Positions 59,101-64,000 of a DNA stretch of 64,000 nt are shown here, one piece after another (positions within the stretch are counted from its first letter, which is position 1; each line of letters opens with the position of its first letter). The notes below the pieces were generated by a model, which did no database searches, was not told the origin of the DNA, and saw only the letters and a list, made by a program, of their open reading frames with translations. The stretch covers positions 7,360,437 to 7,424,436 of the forward strand of contig OU342636.1 in the NCBI GenBank assembly GCA_910589415.1. The letters are read 5' to 3'. The DNA comes from Malachius bipustulatus. Its lineage: Eukaryota > Arthropoda > Insecta > Coleoptera > Melyridae. Both the position numbers and the translations under genes were made by a program.

Positions 59101-61344
59101 TTAAACATAATTTGAGCAAATGTTTAAATTTCGTGTTTTAAACATAGTTTAAAACATGTTTAAAATGTTTTAAACTGGTTTTTATATGTGTGTAGCTGCC
59201 ATTAGGGGAATATATAACAACAATCTTAAATGTCAAAAGTCAGTCTGTCAAGTGTTATGCACACAAATGTCTCTTTGTCTCTCTGATTTTCACACAGACA
59301 TTTTCAAACAGAGATAACCGGAACCAAAGAAAAAGAGAAATAAGATATTTATTTTTTATTTTTATTTATTAGCACATAAAAGTGAAGCATACTGTTTCTT
59401 TTGAGAAAACGAAGATATTTGTTTATTTTTTTTATTATCACTTAAACATAAAAGTGAAGCATACAGTTTCTTTTATCTTTACCTTTTTTATGAGATTTTA
59501 TATATGAGTTATCTAATAATATTCAGAGGAAGACCAAAAAGGTTTAGTTCCACTATTAGGATTAGGTACTATTAGAAAAACTTGTGATACCAACCCTCAA
59601 TAAAAATCCTTTATCAAATTTTTTGTTTGAACTGGAAAACTTAATAGTAAAAATAAAAGGGATACGAGGATAAACCCAATATGTTTTTTATGTTTTAAAT
59701 TCAAGTTTTAAACAGTGTTTAAAACATTTTGTTTAAAACAAGGTCAAATCTTGTTTTAAACAAATCAATTAGTTTAAAACTGTTTTAAAACATTTGTTTA
59801 AAACACATTTGTTTTAAACTGCCAACCCTGCCTATTACTGTTAACTGCAAAATTCCATATTCTTCAATCTTCACTCACCTTTCTTGATTGGTCACATCCT
59901 TTCTCTTACTAACACCGGTGGGAATATTACTAAATAAGAACTGCTTCCTCGCATGGTCCTTTTCTTTTTTTCCCCTCTCTTTAGATGTCTGTTTAAAAAA
60001 GATTGGTGCAAACTTTTTAACACTTCTAACAGGAGTGTTTTCATTTTCTTGATCTGAAATTAACAATACTTCTCCATTTCTATCATCAATGTCATGCTCT
60101 TTACAATTGCCACTATTACAGCTCATATATACCTCTTTATTAGTACCAGCACTAGCACGAACACTACTACCAGGATTAGAATTTACATCGAGGTCAGTAT
60201 TTGCATCAAGGGGAGTTAATTTTATTTTCATTTTCCACTGAGACGATTTATTTATAGGAGTCATCGATCTAGATGCGTCTTTCTGAATCTTTTCTTCAAG
60301 TATCGGTCTATTAGTTTTAGTCCTAGACTGAATATTGGTAGAAGAGTCTTTTCTATCTAAGCTAGTACTAGTACTAGTACTATGTAAAGAACTTTTATTG
60401 ATGCTTTGGTCAGGAGTGTTAGTTTTGGCGTTGGTGCTAATTGTTAATTTGATGTCATCTGGAAGACAAGTTACAGTAGATTCAGAATCGGACAAGCAAG
60501 TATTCTTCTTGTTTTTCTTATTATTTGATTTAATTTTTAACATTGCTTTCAGTTTTTTCGCTCGTTTATCTAATTGTTTTCCAATATACTGATCCTTCGC
60601 TTCTTCTTCTAACCTTTTCCGTTTTAGATCGACCTTCCTCTCGAGCATGCTTTGTAGTTTCTTTCGATTTAAATCCTTTCGTTCTCTCCTCAACTTATCA
60701 TCTTCATCTTCCACACGTTCTTCTGCAGAACCACCGGATGCATTTTGACCGATAGTTTTGTTCCGGTTATTCATCAAATATTCAAAAGCGTCGACTCGTT
60801 TCTTATCAGCAGTACCAATTTGCGTGTTCTCTTGTAGCTTATTGACTTCTTCATGTTTACTTTTCTTATGCGTCTTCCAGGCGATATTAAAATTTGGACT
60901 CTTCTCAAAGTCAGACGAGGAGTTTGAATTGGACAATAAGGAGGCGTCATCGAGTCGAAATTGTTTTTTCTCGCCGCTTCTTTTAGACTCAACTGGTGAC
61001 ACAATCGTCAAGGAATTGTTGAACAGTTCTGCGACGGTTCGAACAGCAGGATCAGACCGTTTTCTAATTTTTCTCTTTCTCTTTCCACGTTCGTTCTTCT
61101 TTTTCGATGTGCTGCTACCTGGTCCATCCAAGCTGTTGGTAACAACAAACTCATCGTCATGTTGCACTTTTTCGGTTTTAGAGGAGGTGACGTTCGAATT
61201 GTTCAAAGGACTTTTCACTAATTTTGCTGTATTAGAACTGATCAGTTTAGAGCTACTGTTTGTCTTATTTGTAATTTTCGACTCAGGTTCAATTTTCCTG
61301 GACTTGGGTTTAGTTGAATTTTCACTATTACGTACTTTTTTCAT
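40945..61344 (-). CDS. ATAD5: ATAD5/Elg1, AAA+ subunit of the PCNA-unloading RFC-like complex (4 coding exons)
   Basis: Joining 61344-59879, 52978-52173, 42303-41256 and 41191-40945 gives 3567 nt, an unbroken 1188-residue frame plus stop. Seen: a low-complexity Lys/Ser-rich N-terminus; a KKFAPIFFK motif at 443-451; WTEKYKP at 657-663, as at the start of RFC-type AAA+ modules; Walker A GPNGSGKSS at 726-734 with Lys732; Walker B LLVEDVD at 810-816 followed by TSKRPIILTT; and a DGDVRRTLLHLQFF segment near 890-905. Known for the family: ATAD5 pairs with RFC2-5 and removes PCNA from replicated DNA in the nucleus. The protein is shorter than human ATAD5 (about 1.8k residues). The start is the first ATG after an in-frame TGA. 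All donors are GTGAGT, acceptors end in CAG, and intron phases match. RFC1 and RAD17 are the alternatives, but the Walker B context and C-terminus favour ATAD5. Confidence 0.93.
41256..42303 (-). CDS. ATAD5: ATAD5 coding exon 3 (Walker B and lid)
   Basis: Begins after acceptor ATCCAG and ends AA|GTGAGT. It carries the Walker B strand SVLLVEDVDVV, the segment TSKRPIILTTTDLD, the RFVSRSSVLSFRPL stretch and the helical lid ESYDGDVRRTLLHLQFFVQSGG. A poorly conserved acidic C-terminal extension follows, with no motif I can name. The reading frame is open throughout, so the gene is not a pseudogene in this exon. Confidence 0.92.
42304..42479. other. ATAD5 intron 2, acceptor-proximal unannotated part
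   Basis: About 175 bp of AT-rich sequence between the exon 3 acceptor and the first transposon end. No structure noted. Confidence 0.5.
42480..42689 (+). mobile_element. DNA transposon 5' end with transposase start remnant
   Basis: A terminal-repeat-like TACAGGATGTCTCTTAA (from about 42483) is followed by an ATG at 42600 reading MPKYLSKETK, stop, MVENVIQYFEDESMNGTLIS. From memory this opening matches insect IS630/Tc1-type transposases that begin with a similar YLSKE and NGTL pattern. One in-frame TAG is present. The frame is then cut at 42690 by a different element and no catalytic core is visible. Confidence 0.45.
42690..44689. repeat. Two-kb insertion bounded by short hairpins, with internal direct duplication
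   Basis: The left edge has a perfect hairpin GTTCCGAGAC...GTCTCGGAAC (42690-42722). The right edge has GGCCGAAGGCC (44638-44648) and AAGGTCTC-GGAA-GAGACCTT (44668-44687). Inside, 42785-43407 and 44015-44623 are direct repeats 1230 bp apart, both running from CGAACCGAAAA to AAATCGCGATCAAAAAT. There is no coding sequence. Many reading frames are Phe/Lys-rich noise from the A/T runs. The type is uncertain: hairpin-ended, non-coding and without clear inverted termini. Confidence 0.5.
44790..45130 (-). repeat. Dispersed repeat, inverted copy of 6838-7215
   Basis: Reverse complement of the block at 6838-7215, sharing for example TGCAGACCTATTCTAATTTT and TTAAAAAAGGGTT. Its position downstream of the transposase-start remnant suggests it is the 3' end of the same DNA transposon, pushed away by the insertion at 42690-44689. 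That link is inference. Confidence 0.6.
45131..45582. other. ATAD5 intron 2, unannotated AT-rich stretch
   Basis: No motif or repeat recognised other than a short dyad (CTTTCACGATTCAGTGAAAG near 45141). Confidence 0.4.
45583..45918 (-). pseudogene. Tc1/mariner-type transposase C-terminal fragment
   Basis: The minus strand reads WPPRSPDLIPLDFCLLGWMKGLCYE, the motif around the third catalytic Asp (RSPDLNPLDFF in intact members) followed by the usual L-G-x-x-K segment. The frame stays open to the C-terminus. The first two catalytic aspartates are absent. It is related to, but not the same copy as, the transposase at 28412-29363. Confidence 0.75.
46008..46205. repeat. Degenerate tandem repeat (AGGTAATCTGAAGAAATCTG units)
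   Basis: About ten diverged 18-25-bp units of the AGGTAATCTGAAGAAATCTG type, ending in a tighter run of GAGGTAATCTC/GAGATAATCTC. The repeat creates a short repetitive minus-strand frame that is not a gene. Confidence 0.75.
46600..48210 (+). mobile_element. I-group retrotransposon, 5'-truncated: RT end, RNase H, Cys-rich knuckle
   Basis: The plus strand reads an RT connection (RIKYLGITLDAKLTW near 46710), the thumb (WLYIAVVRPILTYGCLVWWP, QRLACLGITGAMNTTSTTA, DLPPLDIHI), then RNase H: DTDGSKT (47278), HASIFQAEINAIRLC (Glu), LSDSQASLKAL (Asp) and WVPGHRGMPGNEAADQLAKKGA. It ends with CRLCNEEDETASHAIFEC (from 47936) and stops at 48107. A frameshift near 47305 separates the first RNase H strand from the rest, and a stop lies near 46770. 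The 3' tail is ATACCAA-type repeats to 48210. Otherwise it is well preserved. Confidence 0.9.
48432..49399. mobile_element. Foldback MITE, Tc1/mariner type (TA target)
   Basis: Ends CAGGGTGTCCGGTAAGTACC and its complement, flanked by TA at 48430-48431 and 49400-49401. Arms of over 400 bp pair through the whole element (GACAGGTGTCA, AACCGCTAGTTTTA-type blocks on both sides). There is no coding content. It lies 220 bp after the I-group tail. Confidence 0.85.
49434..49671. mobile_element. Short GC-rich palindromic MITE
   Basis: TTAGGCCCGGTTATACCAT at the left and ATGGTACAACCGGGCCTAA at the right form inverted ends. Inside are repeated GTTCAAC/GTTGAAC blocks in both orientations. Length is about 238 bp. 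The TTA/TAA edges recall Harbinger-type 3-bp targets, but they are not a true direct repeat, so the superfamily is unproven. Confidence 0.6.
49712..51320 (+). mobile_element. Jockey/CR1-type ORF1 remnant interrupted by an RT fragment
   Basis: The first part (49735-50038) reads an N-terminal zinc-finger-like stretch (HEDYLDCSAGCQRSVHIAC, then WKCDGCIKV). The second part (50700-51320) reads RNFAEVVRDARSIVV, SRSADD-like, YTVKEVSSLTPRIKLEVVSPE and ALAAGHLFIGYDRCMVYDLIEVR with CYNCSG, matching the ORF1 pattern at 21912-21595. Between them sits a separate plus-strand RT fragment. Frames are broken by stops near 49842 and 51212. Confidence 0.7.
50060..50690 (+). mobile_element. Non-LTR RT thumb fragment inside ORF1 remnant
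   Basis: The plus strand, in shifting frames, reads DIDSFVVWCELN, NPKKCFSIRFGKS, SLERVDHIRDLGVIFES, FSKLMYASTIWRP and FTSTYRLFSISTVESARDKS, ending YFENPTLR. This is the region after the YADD motif of Jockey-type RTs. It lies within the ORF1 remnant at 49712-51320. Whether by insertion or rearrangement cannot be told, as I found no target duplication. Confidence 0.65.
51327..51795 (-). mobile_element. Jockey-type RT palm fragment
   Basis: The minus strand reads KKFQYVSHNEFKVGNFRATS, GVPQGSNLGPLLFLIFINDL, then CFFADDLKIF, where the second catalytic motif FADD is intact, and CNRLQLSP-type sequence to 51327. A single frame change lies between the two motifs. It ends at a CACCCTGTATA motif (51783-51793). 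Confidence 0.8.
51796..51990 (+). mobile_element. Jockey-type RT palm fragment, opposite orientation
   Basis: The plus strand reads SESVASLLRSYLTDRMQYVELNG and, after one frame change, YGVPQGSLLGTLLFIIFI, the same RT region as the adjacent minus-strand fragment but from a different copy. It abuts it head-to-head near 51795. From 51990 to the exon 2 donor (52172) I see only AT-rich intron. Confidence 0.75.
52173..52978 (-). CDS. ATAD5: ATAD5 coding exon 2 (Walker A exon)
   Basis: Follows acceptor TTTCAG and ends ACTG|GTGAGT. It codes residues 489-757 plus one base. An acidic and basic linker (KKRRSNKKKVESDNDD) is followed by NPYDFMMWTEKYKP, which opens the AAA+ module, then by the P-loop EGPNGSGKSS and the AVYAVCNELGFNLLELNASSKRTG strand-helix expected after it. 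The split glycine codon G|GT is completed by exon 3, giving ASSKRTG-KRLLQELQEATQSH, a typical ATAD5 junction. Confidence 0.92.
53395..56850 (+). mobile_element. Ty1/copia retrotransposon remnant (gag, integrase, RT)
   Basis: Parts in copia order on the plus strand. Gag (53400-54186): shifting frames with LWQKLISLKCTEECPLNIFL, then a 129-codon frame ending with zinc knuckle CYECGVQGHMKVDC (CX2CX4HX4C). Integrase (55510-55860): FEHRIMGHSY, CDVCLKMKPTRQP, GKRYVVTFIDHFSHFVMWL and a DNGGEY trace. RT (56150-56330): GLKQAPKRWNDLFHK and MYVDDIILFSK. RT end (56640-56840): EIEKFGKELHTSQRQLIDKV and ELIGCLMYTG. Stops and frameshifts are frequent and no LTRs were recognised. It ends at the MITE at 56852. 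Confidence 0.85.
53797..54186 (+). pseudogene. copia-type Gag C-terminal ORF with zinc knuckle
   Basis: The longest surviving frame of the copia remnant, 129 codons. It has a helical N-terminal part (SQSLAVMSYSYVAVKTVIDG), a basic region, the CCHC knuckle and an acidic tail (EESDSDEGFG). Upstream Gag sequence continues in other frames from 53400, so this is not a complete gene. Confidence 0.8.
56852..57611. mobile_element. TA-flanked MITE, family M, forward copy
   Basis: Ends CAGGGTGTTTCATTTTTA and the complement of TGACACACCCTG, flanked by TA at 56850-56851 and 57612-57613. Internal blocks (CCAGTGGCGTAGATAGTG, ATAGAGACCTATTATTG) recur inverted at 58061-58750, which defines a family. It also has a private perfect dyad, AACTTTGAAGATAGG...CCTATCTTCAAAGTT (about 56953-57001). 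It truncates the copia RT. Confidence 0.75.
57616..58060. mobile_element. Short MITE with CAGTGTGTCC ends
   Basis: The left end CAGTGTGTCCAAGATACGGA and the right-end complement CACGGTGTGTTCAGGATAAG pair imperfectly. TA precedes the left end (57614-57615). The inner right arm, read inverted, has ATTGGAAACGGTAAGAGATA, close to ATTGGAAACCGTTGGAGATA inside the left end of the transposon at 27801. This suggests it derives from, or was moved by, that family. Confidence 0.55.
58061..58750. mobile_element. Family M MITE, inverted copy, with hAT insertion
   Basis: Reverse complement of much of 56852-57611: GTGTCATTTTAGGAGGTGCT, then CTACGCCACTGGACA, TTATTACCAGTAAAC, AATAGGTCTCTATCTCAGAA and AATTCGATTTTCATACTTCA. 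It is split by the 306-bp insertion at 58333-58638. The left end abuts the preceding MITE without a visible TA, and the right end fades near 58750. Confidence 0.75.
58333..58638. mobile_element. hAT-type MITE made largely of a minisatellite
   Basis: Inverted ends CGAGGGGTAAGACACT and AGTGTCCTACCCCTCG (one mismatch) are flanked by the 8-bp direct repeat CCAGTAAA at 58325-58332 and 58639-58646. The interior 58365-58612 is a tandem array of the (CCAAA-C/T-ATT)n kind, such as TTGCCAAATATTTCCAAACA. An 8-bp target duplication is typical of hAT. Removing the insertion restores the sequence found, inverted, in the sister MITE at 56852-57611. Long repetitive frames on both strands here are artefacts. 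Confidence 0.85.
58751..59021. other. ATAD5 intron 1, unannotated stretch with a weak repeat
   Basis: Contains two loosely similar blocks around TGGTAAAACAAAATAA / TGGTAAAACGAAAATAAT and TTGGCCCGAAAAAATTC / CCCGAATTTTTTTCGGGCC, the latter a local dyad. No coding content. Confidence 0.4.
59022..59830. mobile_element. hAT-type MITE with TTTAAAAC subterminal repeats
   Basis: Ends CAGGGTTGGCAAAATC and ACTGCCAACCCTG are inverted, flanked by the 8-bp direct repeat CCTATTAC at 59014-59021 and 59831-59838. CAGGGTTGGC is a typical hAT terminus. Both subterminal zones are filled with GTTTAAAAC/GTTTTAAAC motifs (about ten or more on each side). There is no transposase. It ends 49 bp from ATAD5 exon 1, on the intron side of the donor. 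Confidence 0.88.
59879..61344 (-). CDS. ATAD5: ATAD5 coding exon 1 (N-terminal disordered region)
   Basis: Codes residues 1-488 plus two bases of codon 489. The product is rich in Ser, Lys and Asn and has no folded domain I can recognise. Basic runs such as RGKRKRKIRKR look like nuclear localisation signals. Near the end the KKFAPIFFK and RKQFLFSNIP stretches resemble conserved ATAD5 motifs just ahead of the AAA+ part. The exon ends AG|GTGAGT and its phase fits the next exon exactly, giving ...TNQE-R-LQDREH. An open plus-strand frame of about 200 codons over 60758-61366 is only an antisense shadow. Confidence 0.9.
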
Positions 61345-62010
61345 TTCTAATATTCATGGAACATGACAGAGTCTCAATTTATTAGGTTCTCTAACAAAAT
61401 CAATTCATACCATAGGACATTAAAAATTAAATTGCACATCTTTTTAGTCTTTATTTTTCGATTCTCTTACTCTTCAGTTTTATGCGGAAACTTATAATTA
61501 TTACAATAATAAGCAAGTATCCCTGTGAGCTGCAGGGTGCAAAGAATGGCAATCAATGGCTTATGGAGTTGTGGCGGTAAACTTTTGTTTTCTTCAAAAT
61601 ATGTTTTGCGTATTGTTAGGTTAGGTCTTAGATATGATAAACCCTCGGGATAAGCAGTGAAGTGCCATAAGTATTGTTTCCCTCAATTCTTTACGCGATT
61701 GTTTACAGGTAAACAACTCATTCTTTACATTGACTGTTTGAAGGTAAATAATGTAAACAATGCAAATTTATGCTTGTTACTATTATTTATTATTGCTTAT
61801 GCAGTCGATATAAAGTTTATGTATCTAATTATTACTAAATAATAATAAATAGGTAATGCATGCTTCGTGTTTTATTTATTGAATGAGTATTTATTATTAC
61901 TTTATATTATTGGTAATCCTACATTTTACGTTATTTATTTTGAATTTTATTGTAATAATCTGTACTGGACTAATGTTAAATAAGGTTGAGTAAGAAAGTA
62001 AAAAGGCAGG
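61345..62010. other. Upstream flank of ATAD5
   Basis: AT-rich, with no clear TATA or CpG island and no ORF of note. Presumably holds the ATAD5 promoter and 5' untranslated region, but I see no decisive element. Whether a further non-coding exon exists cannot be told from the sequence. Confidence 0.35.
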
Positions 62011-64000
62011 TGTAGTGTAACCTACCTAAAACCTGCATCCTGGTTGACGATAAAGAATCTGTGTTGTAACTTACCTAACCTCTTAAAATGGAGGTTCTGC
62101 GTCATGCGCATCAAATTCTGTAATGTGGCCCCCTGACTGAATGGTTTTGAAAAAGAAGAACTTCTTTGACGTTTGAAAAGTCAACCTGTCTGTCATGAAT
62201 GACTGTTTGGATTCCAGCTCTGAATGTTTGATTTGAATTTGAGGTTATCCCTCCCTGAAGTCTTGGATGTTTGAATTTGAATGCTCCCGCCCGGATTTCA
62301 AATAAAATGGCCAACATTACTTACTGTTTGAGATCGTGGTTTTACCTGTGTGTTTGTGGTTTTACCTTGGCTCGCGTTCGTCTAGTTTTCACCTTGTTTG
62401 GACCTTACGTTGTTGTGTAGTAACCTTTATTTTGGTTCGTTCGTAGCAAAACGCTACGAAAATACTTTGAGCCAGTCTTTTGTTGAGAGATAGGAGATTT
62501 AATTTAAAAGACAGAGTTTCCCTTTTAAAAATGAATTCATTTATTGACTTTTGAATTGATTTGAATGTTATTGAATCTCTACACCCCACCCTACACGACT
62601 GATCCCGCCTGCAAAGGGGTTTCCGCCTACGCAAGTTTATAGTCAGAGTAAAAAAAGAGACCCCGTGAAATAAAAAAACCTCTGACTCTGTACCCAATGA
62701 AAAAAAACTACAATGAAAAACACACAACGAAACGACGACATGTTAGAATCAAGCATTTGCTTGGGCGTTGAGGGGTGAGAACTAAATCTCTTGTATTATG
62801 GTAACCTGTCATTTCAACGTTAGTCTTTGCGAACCGTTTAGTACCTGTAAAGAAAAGACATAACAAAACACACATAAATTAGACCTTTGTGATGGGGAAA
62901 ACCTGATCGGTTTTGTACTCCCCACTCCAGACTAAATACCAAGAAAAAATATCAACTTCGATTAACCAGAGGCTGATCGCCTTTTTACTGAGTACCTATA
63001 TACAACAGATTGAAGCGTCGTTGTCGAACGCTGCGATTCGTGAGTCAAACATACAAAATTATATCGTCGTTTCATTAGGGAGTTTACATAAAAATACACC
63101 ATGATAAAAACATAAAATACAAATGACGCAACACATAAAATCGTCACCGTTTTGGTGTAAAATTGACATTGATAAACAAATCTGTTATATTCAGGAAGAC
63201 AACATTTTATCTTTTTATTTCAAGGACTCATACCTCCTGAAAAGAAAACAAGACACACAAAAAGGCATATAAAACACATAAAACGGTCTCAATAAAAAGC
63301 AATGCATAAAAACAAATAAATATATCAGGCGAGTAAATCAGTAGCAGCAAATAAATAAATAGTTTAGAGTCCAGGAAATATGAATTACAAAATGAGGCCA
63401 AACATATTATATAACAGAGGCGTTATCGAACCATAAAACGACAGTCCTCGATAACAATAATTTAGAAACAAATCAAATTCATCAATGCATGTGTCGCTCG
63501 CATTGCAAAACAATAAAATTTCAATTTAAATAAAATTATTAATGATCAAAACTCACAATGGCAATTAATTTAGCACAAAACAATTAAAAACAAGAAAAGC
63601 ACATGCATGTTCATTAAATTTGACGATAATGACAAAGAAAGTTAAAATTCACCAATAAAATGCAATCAAAGACATAATTAAATTACACAGTGTGATCGTT
63701 TAAATGGTTTCATTAATAAAATGAAAATAAAATTGTTGAGAGCAGAAAATAGTTCAAAATACAAAGAAAATGTGACCATCGTAAAATAAATTGTTTGTAG
63801 AGAAATGTGCTTGATCATAATAATAATAATAATAAAATAAATAATCAAAAGGCATGTGCTGTTTTCATTATTACAATAAATAAATTTAAAACGAGTGAAA
63901 GCTAGAGCTGAAAATATAAATAACAAGGAACTTACAACTGTTTGAAAAACACGAACTCTTATTATGGTATAATGTAAACAAACGGTCTGACAGGATGTAA
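62011..64000. repeat. LTR-like repeat, copy B (cut by window edge)
   Basis: Starts TGTAGTGTAA like copy A at 31074 and follows it in the same orientation: GTAATGTGGCCCCC, GACGTTTGAAAA, a stretch near 62760-62852 (GCGTTGAGGGGTGAGAACTA) nearly identical to 31851-31940, and AATAAATAAAT-rich ends. It differs by indels: the 50-bp block doubled in copy A is replaced by different sequence at 62880-62990. The right end lies beyond the window. Confidence 0.8.

Noticed and set aside
60758..61366. 202-codon plus-strand ORF
   Set aside because: Exact antisense of ATAD5 exon 1; Leu/Phe/Ser-rich as expected from the complement of Lys/Asn/Ser codons.
1..64000. CRISPR array, bacterial operons or defence systems
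   Set aside because: No regular repeat-spacer array and no bacterial gene organisation; tandem repeats seen are minisatellites and the genome is clearly animal.

Overview
The window looks like a repeat-rich insect (arthropod) nuclear genome. The one clear host gene has GT-AG introns and a protein typical of animals. The rest is dominated by insect-type transposable elements: Jockey/CR1 and I-group non-LTR retrotransposons, Ty1/copia and Ty3 remnants, and Tc1/mariner, hAT and piggyBac-like DNA elements with many foldback MITEs. The insect order cannot be fixed from sequence alone. There is no bacterial, CRISPR or operon-like content.

Host gene. ATAD5/Elg1, the large subunit of the RFC-like complex that unloads PCNA, lies on the minus strand from 61344 to 40945. 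Four coding exons (61344-59879, 52978-52173, 42303-41256, 41191-40945) join in frame to an intact 1188-residue reading frame, with GTGAGT at every donor. Introns 1 (6.9 kb) and 2 (9.9 kb) are packed with transposons. Intron 3 is only 64 bp. A GC-rich, CpG-rich block at 18.6-18.9 kb ending in a good splice donor may be the first exon of an unidentified plus-strand gene.

Layout. 1-11 kb: Jockey fragment, piggyBac-like MITE, decayed I-group elements on the minus strand, then a 5'-truncated Jockey element with an unbroken 884-codon ORF. 11.4-15 kb: DNA element with long inverted repeats, an (AT)n tract and a duplicated 0.6-kb unit. 15-17.3 kb: RT remnants carrying two inserted foldback elements. 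19 kb: tRNA-like SINE. 20-22.3 kb: Jockey element that has lost its RT half. 23.7-27.5 kb: three inverted-repeat elements and a Ty3 integrase scrap. 27.8-29.4 kb: broken Tc1/mariner-type transposase. 29.4-40.1 kb: one minus-strand non-LTR element cut apart by later insertions, namely a TA-flanked foldback element that itself holds a 2.7-kb LTR-like insertion, a 5'-inverted Jockey copy, and a second foldback element. 40.9-61.3 kb: ATAD5 and its transposon-filled introns. 62-64 kb: a second copy of the 2.7-kb LTR-like repeat, cut by the window edge.

No coordinated multi-gene system is visible. The window's value is as a readable record of nested insertion. In several cases target-site duplications let the order of events be worked out to the base, including a hAT-type MITE built almost entirely of a minisatellite and a twin-priming-type inversion.
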